Shown in pieces: positions 23,232 through 33,680 of a stretch of DNA of 64,000 nucleotides; the stretch's first letter is position 1, and every line of letters begins with the position of its first letter. The translations under genes and the position numbers were made by a program. Source of the DNA: Pararge aegeria. Taxonomy: Eukaryota; Arthropoda; Insecta; Lepidoptera; Nymphalidae. Under the pieces are notes generated by a model. It was given only the letters and a program-made list of their open reading frames with translations. It did no database searches and was not told the origin of the DNA. Location of the stretch: NCBI RefSeq assembly GCF_905163445.1, contig NC_053197.1:3906001-3970000 (forward strand), given 5' to 3'.

Positions 23232-23425
23232 TATATATTTGATAGAAGCAGGCGTTTGTTATACATATTCAGAGGCACTAATGAGGTGGGAGGGGCATAG
23301 ATAGGGTAGGTGGGGGTAAAAAAAGTATAAAAAGAAGTGAAGAAATTATAAATTACATCATACAGATTCTCCTGCCTTTCGCGGAGTGATTATAGCAAGT
23401 TAAGCTTAATTTTCATATTTTTTTC
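23232..23425. mobile_element. Foldback repeat E copy 4, damaged centre
   Basis: Left end TTGATAGAAGCAGGCGTTTG, right end GAAGAAATTATAAATTACAT, CCTTTCGCGGAGTG and GCAAGTTAAGCTTAATTTTC. The centre is replaced by a purine-rich GGTGGGAGGGGCATAGAT-like stretch. Confidence 0.7.
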
Positions 23426-23804
23426 ATGTTAACATAACATATAGTTTGTGTAATTGTATCCCCCCATTCAAATAAGAAGGATGATGTTAGTTGAACCACT
23501 TTGTCGGTGTGTATAAATATCTGTCTCTTCCTACCGCCTTTTCGCATTTTTGTCTTTAAATTAATATCACTTCTGGGCAGCTTTTAGATATGCTTTACGG
23601 CTATAGTCCACCAGACGACGCTGCAGTCGTTTTTGTTATATCACTTTAATTCTGAATTTAAAAATATTTTTATGTATCTACTGATGAAAATCTTCTAATG
23701 CAACTTCTAATGTCAGATAGACTTTTAGCGTGGCGAAGCACAGTGGGCGTAAAATAAAGCTTTAAATTAAGATGCCATTAAATTAAGAATATACAGAATC
23801 CTCA

Positions 23805-23950
23805 TTCAGTGAAGGAAAACATCGTGAGGAATCCTGCATGCCTGAAAGTACTTCATATTGTTCTCAAAGGTGTTAGGAATCCACCAATCCGCATTGCCAG
23901 GAACTTGCCGCACTGGGCCAGCGAATAATAAGCCTTAAACCCAGTTTAAA
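23805..23950 (+). repeat. SINE-A fragment (body)
   Basis: GTGAAGGAAAACATCGTGAG, TCCTGCATGCCTGAAAGT, and two partly duplicated CCGCA phrases before GCACTGGGCCAGCG. Confidence 0.7.
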
Positions 23951-24049
23951 AAAAAAACTACTAAAATGAAATATAGATTTTTGATGACAATGATTGATTA
24001 GTTCATACAAACGCAAACATAAATATATAAGTTGATGAGCAATTTTACA

Positions 24050-24165
24050 CTAACGTATCAACCTCGTGTCAAGCGACTGTTCAATCACTCCACACACGTG
24101 ATGGATTAACACGGCCATTTTGAGACAATCAATCATAAATACAGTTGTGACAAAATGAGTTCAAT
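24050..24165 (+). repeat. Repeat L fragment
   Basis: TGTTCAATCACTCCACACAC, GTGATGGATTAACACGGCC and AGACAATCAATCATAAA match the other repeat L fragments. Confidence 0.6.
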
Positions 24166-24334
24166 TTTACTGGATTTTCTAAGACAAGTATCTACACAAA
24201 TAATATTATAATTGAGTTGGTAAATTGTAATGATTGTTAATAAAATTTTGTTCATCAGTAAAAAGCCGGATTATTTTTGCAAAAGTTTTTTCTATCTTTC
24301 CAAAAACTAATAAAATTATTAATAATGTGATTTT

Positions 24335-24432
24335 GGATAGAAGCAGACGTTGCTTTGCGGAAATCCATGATATATTATAAAAATTAAGCTTAATTCGCTA
24401 TACTCCGTATCGGAGTGCTACACTCCGCAATT
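24335..24432. mobile_element. Foldback repeat E copy 5 (left end)
   Basis: GGATAGAAGCAGACGTTGCT, TTGCGGAAATCCATGATATA, AAAATTAAGCTTAATTCGCT, ACTCCG, ending in a short CTCCG...CGGAG hairpin. Only the left arm remains. Confidence 0.75.
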
Positions 24433-24654
24433 ACCATTATATTAGTTCCATATATTTTATCTTATTTCACTTTTAGAAATACAATCTTCAAATTTTGCTA
24501 TTACTTATTAGACCATTCTTTATCTTAATCATTTTTTTGGCAAACTTAAACATTGTAATCATTGTTCAATAATAATTTTAATATGTCTAAGACTAAGCTG
24601 TGAAACCGAAACGCTAATGGTTTTTGAGTAAACCATAGTTCTGCCCTGACATCA

Positions 24655-25065
24655 CATTCAAAATTCTAATCAAGTGACTTCTGTCACTTTATTTGGTACG
24701 TGTCGCGTAGCGTAGGCACTATGCTCGTGTCGGTCTTTTATCTTCAATAAAATGTTTAATTCGTTTGTATGGATAAATAAATATGCTTCTTTTGATTTAA
24801 TATTTGCAACAACCTTCAAAAGTATTTCGTAATTCGGTTACACATTGTACAAACACATTAACACTGTTTTTATGTTAGGTACTGCAAAAAAGGATGTCAA
24901 TTAAACCTGTGTCAGGAAAAACTTCAATCACGTTGTACGGTGATGGATTAATACGACCGTTTGGACATAATCGATCAATCGTGTTGTGGTTAACAAGAAC
25001 TAGCGTCCTGAGTGTGTGGCGGAACTCCCTGTTCGTCATTTCGTTCATTTGCAAATGGAGTTTAA
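24655..25065 (+). repeat. Repeat L, longest copy
   Basis: Covers AATCAAGTGACTTCTGTCAC, ACGTGTCGCGTAGCG, TATGCTCGTG, AAATATGCTTCTTTTGATTT, ATTCGGTTACACATTGTACA, then AATCACGTTGTACGGTGATG and CGACCGTTTGGACATAATCG. Its first half matches 30130-30310; its second half matches the short fragments nearby. Family not recognised. Confidence 0.6.
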
Positions 25066-25239
25066 TTGACTATGCCCACACGTTTTAGTAACTGATTGTA
25101 AATCCCAAGGTTTGGGATAAGACAGGGACAAACTCGCAATATTATGTATATAGTTTGAGACAAGCGAATTAATATATAATGTTGAGAATAGAGTTTATTA
25201 GGATATCATAATTTGTATATTTAATGGAGGGAGGTACCG

Positions 25240-25350
25240 TGTGGTTATGACAGATCAAAACACATTGGTCACCACTTCACCTCTTCCAGATGATGTCGTA
25301 CGAGGTGACTAAGGGAATGTAATGGAATACGGGTAGCAGCGTCCATTATG
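25240..25350 (+). repeat. Repeat D copy 1 (partial)
   Basis: GTGTGGTTATGACAGATCAA, ATTGGTCACCAC, GTCGTACGAGGTGACTAAGG and GAATACGGGTAGCAGCG. A fuller copy is at 40183; inverted copies at 48780 and 52757. Confidence 0.7.
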
Positions 25351-25489
25351 CTACTCTCTATCTTTTATCTCTATACTATACTATCTTTATCTAATGCGAT
25401 CCCCTGGAGTTATTGGTTTTTATTATTTTTTTATTAATTAATTTTAGTAATTAATTTCAACTATGCCGTCTAAAATGGTAATGCGCTAA

Positions 25490-25690
25490 CTAATCGGTTT
25501 ATACGCGGAATTCTAAAGTCTTTGTCGGTAGGATGGTCAACAGCCACGGCAAAAGCCTAGCACCAGACCAGACCAGAGAAAATTCAGAAATTATTAATTC
25601 CCAAAAATTTATTCGCGGGGCTCGAGCCCGGGACTTCTCATTTAAATCACAGCACTCACCGCTTTGCCACGGTTATATCTCTACCCATTA
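25490..25690 (-). repeat. tRNA-derived SINE, antisense
   Basis: The head reads in antisense as GGGGCTCGAGCCCGGGAC (B-box-like) and CACCGCTTTGCCACGG (A-box side). The body upstream includes GCCACGGCAAAAGCCTAGCA. One copy only here. Confidence 0.5.
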
Positions 25691-25773
25691 AACCAAAAGA
25701 TAGCAATCGTTCCATCAACAAAAATTACTACGGATGGCTCAGAGCTCGGTTGTAAAAAAATTGCCGACATTAA

Positions 25774-26066
25774 GGCTGCCAGTCCACCGGAGTGGAGCGA
25801 GGCAGGGGAGCCGAGAATCGGAGAAATATTAACCAATAGGATTACACAAAATTTCCGCTCCTCTTAAGTGGACAGGGACTTGCAAGTTAGTTCATATAAA
25901 ATTCAAATAAAAGCGGTAAGCGGAGCGGGGAAACGGGGCGGAGCTCGAATTCATTCGTCGCGTACTTGCTGCCTAGCTCCGCATATTGAAATACACAGCA
26001 ACTAAGCTCCGTATTACTTTCTCACTTCGCTCCGCAGCCTCGCTCCGCTCCGGTGGACTGGCAGCC
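25774..26066. mobile_element. Harbinger-like MITE with TAA target duplication
   Basis: A 293-bp element bounded by TAA at 25771-25773 and 26067-26069. The terminal inverted repeats begin GGCTGCCAGTCCACCGGAG and match for about 30 bp with one difference (GTGGAGCG against GCGGAGCG). The interior is GC-rich compared with the surroundings and non-coding. A 3-bp TAA/TTA duplication with G-starting ends fits PIF/Harbinger; the superfamily is inference. Confidence 0.85.
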
Positions 26067-26312
26067 TAAGTCTGTCTTCAAATCTGAAGAAGACATATTG
26101 TACATAACCCACATAGTGTAGAATAAGTGCAATAAGAAAAAGAGAAGGAATATGTTGCTTTGAGGAAATCCTCATTAAACAGTGAATACTAAGCTTAACA
26201 AGTTAACATTCCAAGTATTGGTTTGCATTGCAAAAGGACTTAGTAAATGCAGTCAATATCAATAGACACATGCGTAAAGGGTAGCTTTAAGAGGATCTTC
26301 GTCGTATAACAA

Positions 26313-26551
26313 ACAGTTAAATAAATATACTAAGAGAATACACACATCACCATATAGCCCAAAAGTAATCGTAGCTTGTGTTATATTTACAAAGATGTCT
26401 GCTAAATATTTACTTATGAATGATATACATAAATACTTACTCAAAAAAATATTCATGTTCATCACACAAACATTTTTCAGTAGTGGGAATCGAACCCACA
26501 GCCTTGGGCTCAGAAAGCAGGGTCGCTGCCCACTGCGCCAATTGGCCGTCT
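26313..26551 (-). repeat. SINE-B copy, near full length
   Basis: Antisense: ACACACATCACCATATAGCC, ATCGTAGCTTGTGTTA, CACACAAACATTTTTCAGTA, GGGAATCGAACCCACAGCC and CCACTGCGCCAATTGGCC. The open frames across it are by-products of its tRNA-like head. Confidence 0.9.
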
Positions 26552-27019
26552 TAGTTCCCACGTCAGTAACCAATACTCGCTCTACGATAAGTATTGTTTG
26601 CCTATTTGAAAGAGCAGACGATGTAATAATGCATACAACTCTTCGTAAGGGGTATAGCACAAATTTCTTTAGTGTTTGGGTATTATTTGTGTGCATCACT
26701 CACGTTAAACTCTCATTGCAACTTTTTCCCCTTAGGGAATGCGGGAAATAAAGCAGAGGCCTACGTGAAGTCAATGAACATTACTATATATCAACTGATG
26801 ACCCGGAATAGTTCACTGGGAGCAGTGAAGTTCTTCTTTTTTTTCATTTTTTATTATTTATATTTGAGGATAATTATTTATTTTATTTATTTTGTTTCTT
26901 ATTTAATCTATTATATTATTTTCAAGTAAATATCATTTTTATATTATATATATATATATATTTAAGTAATGAAATATTTATTTTATGTATATATGCACCA
27001 CCTAACTATATTCTGTGCC
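26552..27019. other. AT-rich DNA
   Basis: T-rich 26830-26935, then an (AT)n run at about 26940-26962. No gene seen. Confidence 0.6.
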
Positions 27020-27175
27020 TGTTTTTTATCTTCGCCATTGATTGCCTGGAAGTAAACGCTATGAAGCGATAAGGCCGCCAAATTGTATACGTTGTTTCGT
27101 TATACTTTTCTTTTTTTTCTATGTACTTTTTGTGGTGTGTAATAAAAGTATATACATTCATTCATTCATATATAA
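27020..27175 (+). mobile_element. Jockey-like LINE 3' end (repeat G)
   Basis: GATTGCCTGGAAGTAAACGC, AAGCGATAAGGCCGCC, a T-rich UTR and ending in (CATT)n. No coding part. Confidence 0.75.
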
Positions 27176-28572
27176 TAACTCATAAACTTGATCTTTAACA
27201 CTATATTATAGAAATAGGATTATTTATTCTTTCGTTATTGTTTGTGTGTTTGTAGTCAATAGGATGCGAAAATACTGGAGCGATTTTAACAATTTCTTCG
27301 ACAAAAAAAAGCTAAACTATCTCGAAGTAACATGGTCGAAAACTTATTCTTATAAAAAATTGCAATAATGTAACCCAACTAAAGGAACGAAGGTAAATAT
27401 TTTCAAAATCTTCATTGCTTATTTTATGTTTCGAGATAGCTAATTAGTCTTCTAGGCACGGAAAATAAACTGAAATTATTTCTGAGGAATTTCCGAGAAA
27501 CAATTAATAATGAATAAGTAACAAAATACGCTATTTTACAATTTTCTCCCTAAAGTTTACTACAAAAGAATAGCAATAAAAACTGTATTGTACGAAAGAC
27601 CTTTCGAGTTCGTGCTTCTAATGGCCAAATTTAAAGAAATCCCTCAAATGACTACCGCTTTACTCACAAAACCCGGCAAATTGAGACGGATTCCATCAAT
27701 TTACTGTTGACTTAATCCAATAATTTCTTGTACAATCAAACAATGGGGTAGTGTCCTAATGGATGTCAGTTTTAATATAACAATAGTAAGAATTGTTCGT
27801 TTGATTATACTTGTTAATGAAGTGGAGAAATAAATGTTTCGCGAAATCTATTGTTTTATGTAAAATAGATTATTGTCAGTTACAACGAAATTTAGTTGAA
27901 TAAACATCTAATGATTGGCTTTTAAGCATAAGTAGCTTATTAACAGAAGAATTTGCGTCTGAGTTAAAACTTTTTTGGAGCTGCATTATACCTATATAAT
28001 AAATTATTCTTAAATTAAAGAAAAAAACCGACAGGAACTAAAAAGCAAAAAAAAATCTGCAAATTTGTGTGATTTTTTAACAATAGCTCGACCGATTTCG
28101 ATAAAATTTAAATGGGACCACCTGGAAAGTGTGCCCTTTAAAACATAAGAAGAAGTTTTGAAATCGGCTCAGGCGTCTTCCAGTAATCGGGTAACATACA
28201 AAAATAAAAAAAAGATTCCGACGAATTGAGAACCTTCTCCTATTTAAAGTCATTTAAAAATAGCCTCGTTGACCTATTTGTTAGCATGTTTGGCGGCAGA
28301 TCACGAGATATTGAGTATGATTCCCGAGTCATGCCAAAGGTTGTTAGGTCCCCGAAAGGGAGGGTGAACCCTTGACTATCATCTTTAACACATTATCTAT
28401 TCACTAATGTATTAATGTATCACATTATATAACACATAAATTAAAGCACATAACACATAATAGCTTAGACTTCGTCCTTTCTTTCAGGCAACCGACTTCG
28501 ATTCCCTACACGCACCTCTTTAAGTTCTAAATTTTCGGAGTTATGGACATTTTGGGAACTAAATTTTACTTG
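27176..28572. other. Mostly unassigned, AT-rich
   Basis: 27215-27345 resembles the 5' part of Helitron-like family M (CCAATAGG-like, AAAAAGCTAAACTATC), without clear ends. 28270-28395 has a decayed tRNA-like head (GACCTATTTGTTAGCATG, ATTCCCGAGTCATGCC). The rest is not recognised. Confidence 0.4.
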
Positions 28573-28740
28573 CTGACGGTGAAGGAAAAAATTATGTTCT
28601 CAAGGGGGTGTGAAGTCTACAAATCTGCACTTGGCCAAAGTGGTGGACTTAGGCCTAAGACTTAGGCCCTAAGTCCTTCTCATTCTGATAGGAGACCTGT
28701 AGTGAGCCGGTGATGAGTCGGTAATGATTATGATGATCAG
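28573..28740 (+). repeat. SINE-A fragment (3' half)
   Basis: GACGGTGAAGGAAAAA, GTGTGAAGTCTAC, CTTGGCCAAAGTGGTGGACT and GTGAGCCGGTGATGAG, with a GATGAT end. A short duplication of CTTAGGCC lies inside. Confidence 0.75.
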
Positions 28741-28889
28741 ATATAGTATTAGATACGTCATACACAAAAATAATAGCTATTAAATTCGTAAACAGACAAT
28801 CAAAATAAATTTATCTGGGCCATCGTCTCGGATAGATTCACGTCAAATAATTTATTGTCAGCCCAATCGCTATAGTTTGGTTATTCATC

Positions 28890-28985
28890 TCTAGCATATG
28901 ATCGATTGTCCCCAAACGACCGTGTTCATCCATCACTCGTGCGGGGTAAAGCCTTACTTGATTCGAAATATATAAACTTTATATA
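28890..28985 (-). repeat. Repeat L fragment
   Basis: ATGATCGATTGTCCCCAAAC, GACCGTGTTCATCCATCACT, the antisense of the 23028 and 24895 segments. Confidence 0.65.
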
Positions 28986-29424
28986 ATGGTAGACCAAAAG
29001 GCTTACTACAATCGCATAAAGCAGTAATATTTTAAAAGTCCTTTGTGAGGTTGAGTATACGCTTTTAAAACGCAACTATAAAGGTTATTTTGGACTGCTT
29101 CAGTTAAAACACTTTTATTGCGGCCAGGTTACTATAAAATTGATGAAAATGAAAAAAAAAAATTGTTATCGCAATTTCATTACAAAACAATAGGCTAACA
29201 CCTCTACTTAAGTTTGAAACAACCTGTATTTGGAGGTTATTTCCCATACAAAGATTATAACTGATAACATGATATATATAACCAATTTCTTATATTTTAT
29301 AATTTTATACTTTTTGTTTAATGTTTAGAATTTTCAAAATCAATCATGCAAGCATGCAAGTATGTGATTGGATGTGTGTGGGTGTTTGTGTGTGTGAATT
29401 GATGTGTGATAAAATTGATGCATT

Positions 29425-29640
29425 TTTTCAACAATGCTTGGAAGCAGCCAGCTCCGCTCTACAAGATGTAATGTATGCTGATGTTGGAAAAGAGCAACTA
29501 CTGAGTTTCTTGCCAGCTCTCCGGTGTATAGTGGTATCTGCTGGTAGAGACACTACAAACAGACATAATTGAGGTTTCAAAAGGGGTTAGGTATAAAGTA
29601 GGCCTACTTGAAGGTTAAACGAGTGGTGGATTACTGGTGG
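29425..29640 (+). mobile_element. CR1-like LINE 3' end, degenerate
   Basis: GCTTGGAAGCAGCCAGCTCC, GTTGGAAAAGAGCAACTACT, GAGTTTCTTGCCAGC and AGTAGGCCTACTTGAA follow the order of the 37140-37355 UTR in the opposite orientation. The frame at 29321-29572 lies over it and is not a gene. Confidence 0.65.
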
Positions 29641-29805
29641 TCCTAAGCAATGTCCGCCTGTGAGGTGAGTAAACTAGAGTTCTTTTTAACGTTCCCATTT
29701 ATAACAACCAGATAGATTACGTACCTTAGCGTATCGACGAAAACGAGAAAGGTACATGGAGTAAGTATTACATCGAAAACCAAGTGTGTTTATTTGTTTT
29801 TGTAT

Positions 29806-29998
29806 GTATGTAACACCCAGCTAAGTTTCTTATGGCTTTCTTCTTAGACCAAGGCATGTTTGGAACCCTCGTAGCTTTAGTTTTAGGTTAACGAATAATA
29901 TAGTCATCGCCATCATCTCACTACCATATACATATTTTTCATGTAATGTACGCATCAAAAGCCTGAATAAAGATATTTTTGACTTTAAGTTTGACTTT
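29806..29998 (+). mobile_element. CR1-like LINE 3' end (repeat F)
   Basis: ACACCCAGCTAAGTTTCTTA, CTTCTTAGACCAAGGCATG, CGTAGCTTTAGTTTTAGG and a TTTGACTT-type tail; same as 20479 and 59640. Confidence 0.75.
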
Positions 29999-30129
29999 TT
30001 ATAGATGTTTTACCGACAAAGACCGACGTGATTTGTATACCATCAAAGACGTGCGGCTAGGCGATTTTGCGTTCCGGTATGATTTCTCGTTGATACCGAT
30101 TAGGGGGGATACGGGTTTACTATAACTGC

Positions 30130-30310
30130 CTTAAAATTAAAATCAAGTGACTCCTGTTACTTTATTAGATACGCGTCGCGTAGTAATATGCTCGTTGCGG
30201 ACTTTTATATTCATTAGAGTTGTCATAAGTAAACACTTAGAATGTTTTTAGTTCGTTAGTATGAAAAATAAATGTGCTTCTTTTTATTTAATATTTCACG
30301 TTTTTTACTA
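30130..30310 (+). repeat. Repeat L, first half
   Basis: AATCAAGTGACTCCTGTTAC, ACGCGTCGCGTAG, AATATGCTCGTTGC and AAATGTGCTTCTTTTTATTT align with 24655-24800. Just upstream (30050-30130) is a remnant with ACCGATTAGGGGGGAT, like repeat N. Confidence 0.65.
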
Positions 30311-30633
30311 AAGAAACACCGACAGCTTCTTCATAATACGTAGTGAAGAAAAATTACAAATATTAAATTAATTATTATTAACAATAATTAAATTATTTAT
30401 TTATTTTTTTTTTATTTTTAAACTATAACTAAAATACAAAAAGTTGAACAAAACTAATATAACAATAAGAAAAACTAAAAAATAACAAAATAAATCTAAA
30501 AATTACAATCCAAAAGTGCAGTCCGGATTGCTTGACAAAGCAGAAATAATAGCACGTTTAAAATCCTTTGGCCCTTGACAAACTAGATCAATATTGTTAT
30601 TTGCGCGAGCATGATCATTATATTTCATTTTTT

Positions 30634-31370
30634 TTTTCATTTATTTCATTTATTCAGAATATTGGTAAGGGTACAGAATTGACACAATAAACATGGTGCC
30701 ACGATAACTGTTGCAGTAGTATAAACTGTGTCGCAACAATTAACGCCCACCTCCAACAATAAATGTATAGCACCAATAAGACAAAAGTAGAACACAGTAA
30801 ATGCCATTAAAAAAAAAAAAAAGAGAATAAGAGTCAATTAAAATAATAAAAACATGCAGCGACTTATTTAGTGCGGGTGTGTGTGTGTGTGTGTGTGTGC
30901 AATTGTGTGTGACTGTGTGTGTGTTTGTATGTGTATATGCATGTGTGTTATGTGTATGTCTATAGTTTGGGCCTTTTTTTAAAAATCTGTTGAAGTAGGT
31001 AGTTTATTATCTTTTCTACATCACTGTAGGATAGATTCCTAAGCCAATGTATAATAGCACTTCTACATTTATGGACAGTTAAAGGATATATATTTAATGT
31101 AAAATTAATTTTGTTATAAAGGGTACAGCTAGCATTGTGAAATTGTCTTTTAGCAAGCATAGTGCGGCATGGTTTAATCTGACAGACGCGATCAGATCTT
31201 CTCTTTTCCGTATAGACACTTGGATTAAAATGCAATTATAGACACGACTTAGGCGATTTAGAGCGACATTCCTACCCAAATTCGTTCTACCGCTGCTTAC
31301 ATAAATAAAATTGCGAGTAGCAACTCTAGGTATTTTCTTCTTAGCAGACAATGAGTGACAATGAGTTCAG
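30634..31370 (-). mobile_element. Probable LINE 3' region, broken frames
   Basis: An oligo-dT stretch at 30626-30650 (poly-A on the minus strand) is preceded by about 300 bp of UTR-like sequence and two overlapping minus-strand frames. Frame 31094-31351 holds RTNLGRNVALNRL and frame 30960-31235 holds CRSAIIHWLRNLSYSDVEKI. Neither frame alone looks complete, and the change between them falls in 31094-31235. The gene order and tail suggest a non-LTR retrotransposon C-terminus; I do not recognise the clade. Confidence 0.4.
30875..30958. repeat. (GT)n microsatellite
   Basis: GTGTGT run of about 24 bases, then interrupted GT/AT repeats. Confidence 0.95.
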
Positions 31371-31439
31371 AAGCTTCCAAATTACCATTTACGAGCTTCT
31401 GTAGAGAAGTCATATCAGTAATGCACCGTCATTCAACGA

Positions 31440-32720
31440 GGGAAAGCATATGGAAGTGTTTCAGCTTAGCCTGGTATTCCGAACGTTAGAACGGAATGAC
31501 TTGATGACTTCCAGCCTCCCGAACAAGCCGGTTTCCGTAAGGGCTTTACTTACCATAGACCACATTCATACGCTGCGGCAGGTTATACAGAAGACTGAAG
31601 AGTATAACCCGCCACTTTGCTTAGCGTTTGTGGACTATGAAAAAGCCTTTGATTCGGTGGAAACTTGGGCTGTGTTTAGGTCACTGCAGAGATGCCGAAT
31701 TGACTACCGGTATATCCAAGTGTTGAAGTGTTTGTACAAAAACGCCACTATGTCAGTTCGTATACAGGATCAGACTACGAGACCAATCCAATTGCAGCGA
31801 GGCGTGCGACAGGGAGATGTTATCTCCCCGAAACTATTTACCGCTGCGTTGGAGGACGTCTTTAAGCTTCTGGATTGGAACGGACTTGGCATCAACATTA
31901 ACGGCGAGTACATCACTCAACTTCGGTTTGCCGACGATGTAGTCATAATGGCAGAGACTCTGGGAGACCTAAATACGATGCTCAATGGCCTCAGCAGAGC
32001 TTCTCAACAGGTTGGCCTACGAATGAACATGAGCAAGACGAAGATTATGTCTAATGCTCATGTTCCGCTTCAACCAGTAATCGTTGAGAACACTGCACTC
32101 GAAATTGTTGACGAATACGTATACCTAGGACACACGATCCAGTTAGGTAGGTCCAATTTCGAGAAGGAGGTGAACCGCCGAATCCAACTCGGATGGGCAG
32201 CGTTCGGGAAACTTTGTGCCATCTTTTCGTCAAAAATACCTCAGTGCCTGAAGAAGAAAGTCTTCGAACAGTGCGTGTTGCCAGTGATGACCTATGGCTC
32301 TGAAACATGGTCGTTAACTGTGAGCCTCATAAGAAGGCTTAGAGTCACTCAACGGGCGATGGAGAGAGCTATGCTCGGAGTATCTCTACGCGATCGAATC
32401 AGAAATGTGGAGATTCGTAGAAGAACCAAAGTTACCGACATAGCTCAACGAGTCGCGAACCTTAAATGGCAATGGGCCGGGCACATAGTTCGGAGAAAGG
32501 ATGGACGTTGGGGTCCCAAGGTGCTGGAATGGCAGCCCCGTACTGGTAAGCGCAGCGTTGGTCGACCCCCAACGAGGTGGACAGACGACATTAAGCGCGT
32601 CGCAGGTAGCCGTTGGATCCAAGCGGCTCAGAATTGTGGAACTTGGAACTCCCTACAAAAGACCTATGTCCAGCAGTGGACGTCTATCGGTTGATGTGAT
32701 GATGATGATGATGATTATTG
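31440..32720 (+). mobile_element. RTE-type LINE, longest copy
   Basis: Nucleotide similarity to other RTE copies covers the reverse transcriptase palm through to the (GAT)n tail at about 32690-32715. The 5' part (endonuclease and fingers region) is missing, as in typical 5'-truncated insertions. The tail follows CCAGCAGTGGACGTCTATCG. Confidence 0.9.
31450..32694 (+). pseudogene. RTE ORF2, reverse transcriptase and C-terminus
   Basis: This frame of 414 codons encodes most of the reverse transcriptase of an RTE-clade LINE, the enzyme that copies element RNA into DNA at the nicked target. Visible motifs: AFVDYEKAFDSV at residues 59-70 (motif A, catalytic Asp62), RGVRQGDVISPKLF at 117-130 (motif B region), FADD at 160-163 (catalytic pair, F in place of the common Y), YVYLGHTIQ further on, then the long RTE C-terminal region with LRVTQRAMERAMLGVSLRDR and KWQWAGHIVRR. 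The first about 34 residues are out of frame: the family sequence PPEQAGFRKGF is read in the previous frame (31515-31545), so a 1-nt shift occurred near 31546-31552. The endonuclease is missing. Catalytic residues are intact, but the copy cannot move by itself. Confidence 0.9.
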
Positions 32721-32819
32721 AAACACTGTCGTTTGATAAACCCGCAAATTTTGGAAGCTTTTTTAACTATGCTATCTATATGTTCTCTAAAACTCAATTT
32801 AGAATCTATTAAATTATCT

Positions 32820-32945
32820 ATCTATTAAGTAATTCGGTTACACGTTGTATACATCAATACTGTCTCACGATCGATTGATTGTCCCCATAAGACCGTTTTC
32901 ATCCATCACTCGAACTGGGTGACTGGAATTTAACTTACCCAACTT
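32820..32945. repeat. Repeat L, chimeric fragment
   Basis: 32822-32870 (AATTCGGTTACACGTTGTAT) is in the plus orientation as at 24830. 32875-32945 (GATTGATTGTCCCC, GACCGTTTTCATCCATCACT) is antisense. The two parts meet head to head, suggesting a local inversion. Confidence 0.6.
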
Positions 32946-33164
32946 CTATGTAAATTCCACATTAAAATAGTTCTCAAACTTTTGTAAGTTAACATGTTAA
33001 AGTCACATAGAGATGTATTGCGTAATGTTAACCTCTGTAAGCGAAATTCTGGAATTGCTCCCATTAAAATGTAAAGTTCGGTTAAGTAGTTTTTAATGTG
33101 CAATAAAGGGTATAGTTATTTGAATCAAATACTAAATGATTACTATGAAGCTAATGATACTTAT

Positions 33165-33680
33165 CTAGAGGTTCGTGACATCTTTTCGTCAAAAATTCCT
33201 CAGTGCCTGAAGACGAGTCTTCGAACAGTGCGTGTTTCCAGTGATGACCTATGGCTCCGAAACATAATCGCTAACTATGGGCCTCATAAGAAGGCTTAGA
33301 GTCACTCAGCGGGCGATGGAGAGAGCTATGCTCGAAGTATCTCTACGTGATAAAATCAGAAATGTGGAGATCCGTAGAAGAACCAGAGTTACCTACATAG
33401 CTCAACGAGTCGCGAAGTTGAAGGGGCAATGGGCGGGGCACATAGTTTGGAGGAGGGTTGGACGTTGGTGTCCCAAAGTGCTGGAATGGCAGCCGCGGAC
33501 TGGTAAACGCAGCGTTGGTCAACCCCCGACGAGGTGGACGGACGACCTTAGGCGCGTCGCAGGTAGCCGCTGGATTCAAGCAGCACAAAACCGTGTAATT
33601 TGGAACTTCCTACAAAAGATCTATGTCCAGCAGTGACGTCTATCGGTTGATATGATGATGATGATGATGATGATGAGTAA
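33165..33680 (+). mobile_element. RTE-type LINE, truncated second copy
   Basis: Begins at GAGGTTCGTGACATCTTTTC and ends with a perfect (ATG)n of about 25 bp. The main frame 33277-33636 reads LRVTQRAMERAMLEVSLRDK and GRWCPKVLEWQPRTGKRSVG. Upstream, a deletion in AAGACGAGTCTTCGAAC shifts the frame and TAA replaces the W of ETWS. It lies about 450 bp downstream of the longer copy in the same orientation. Confidence 0.9.

Noticed and set aside
26259..26751. Open frames of 118-146 codons on both strands
   Set aside because: They overlap a SINE-B copy; similar peptides arise from the other SINE-B copies (36592-36940, 46660-46845), so they are repeat by-products.
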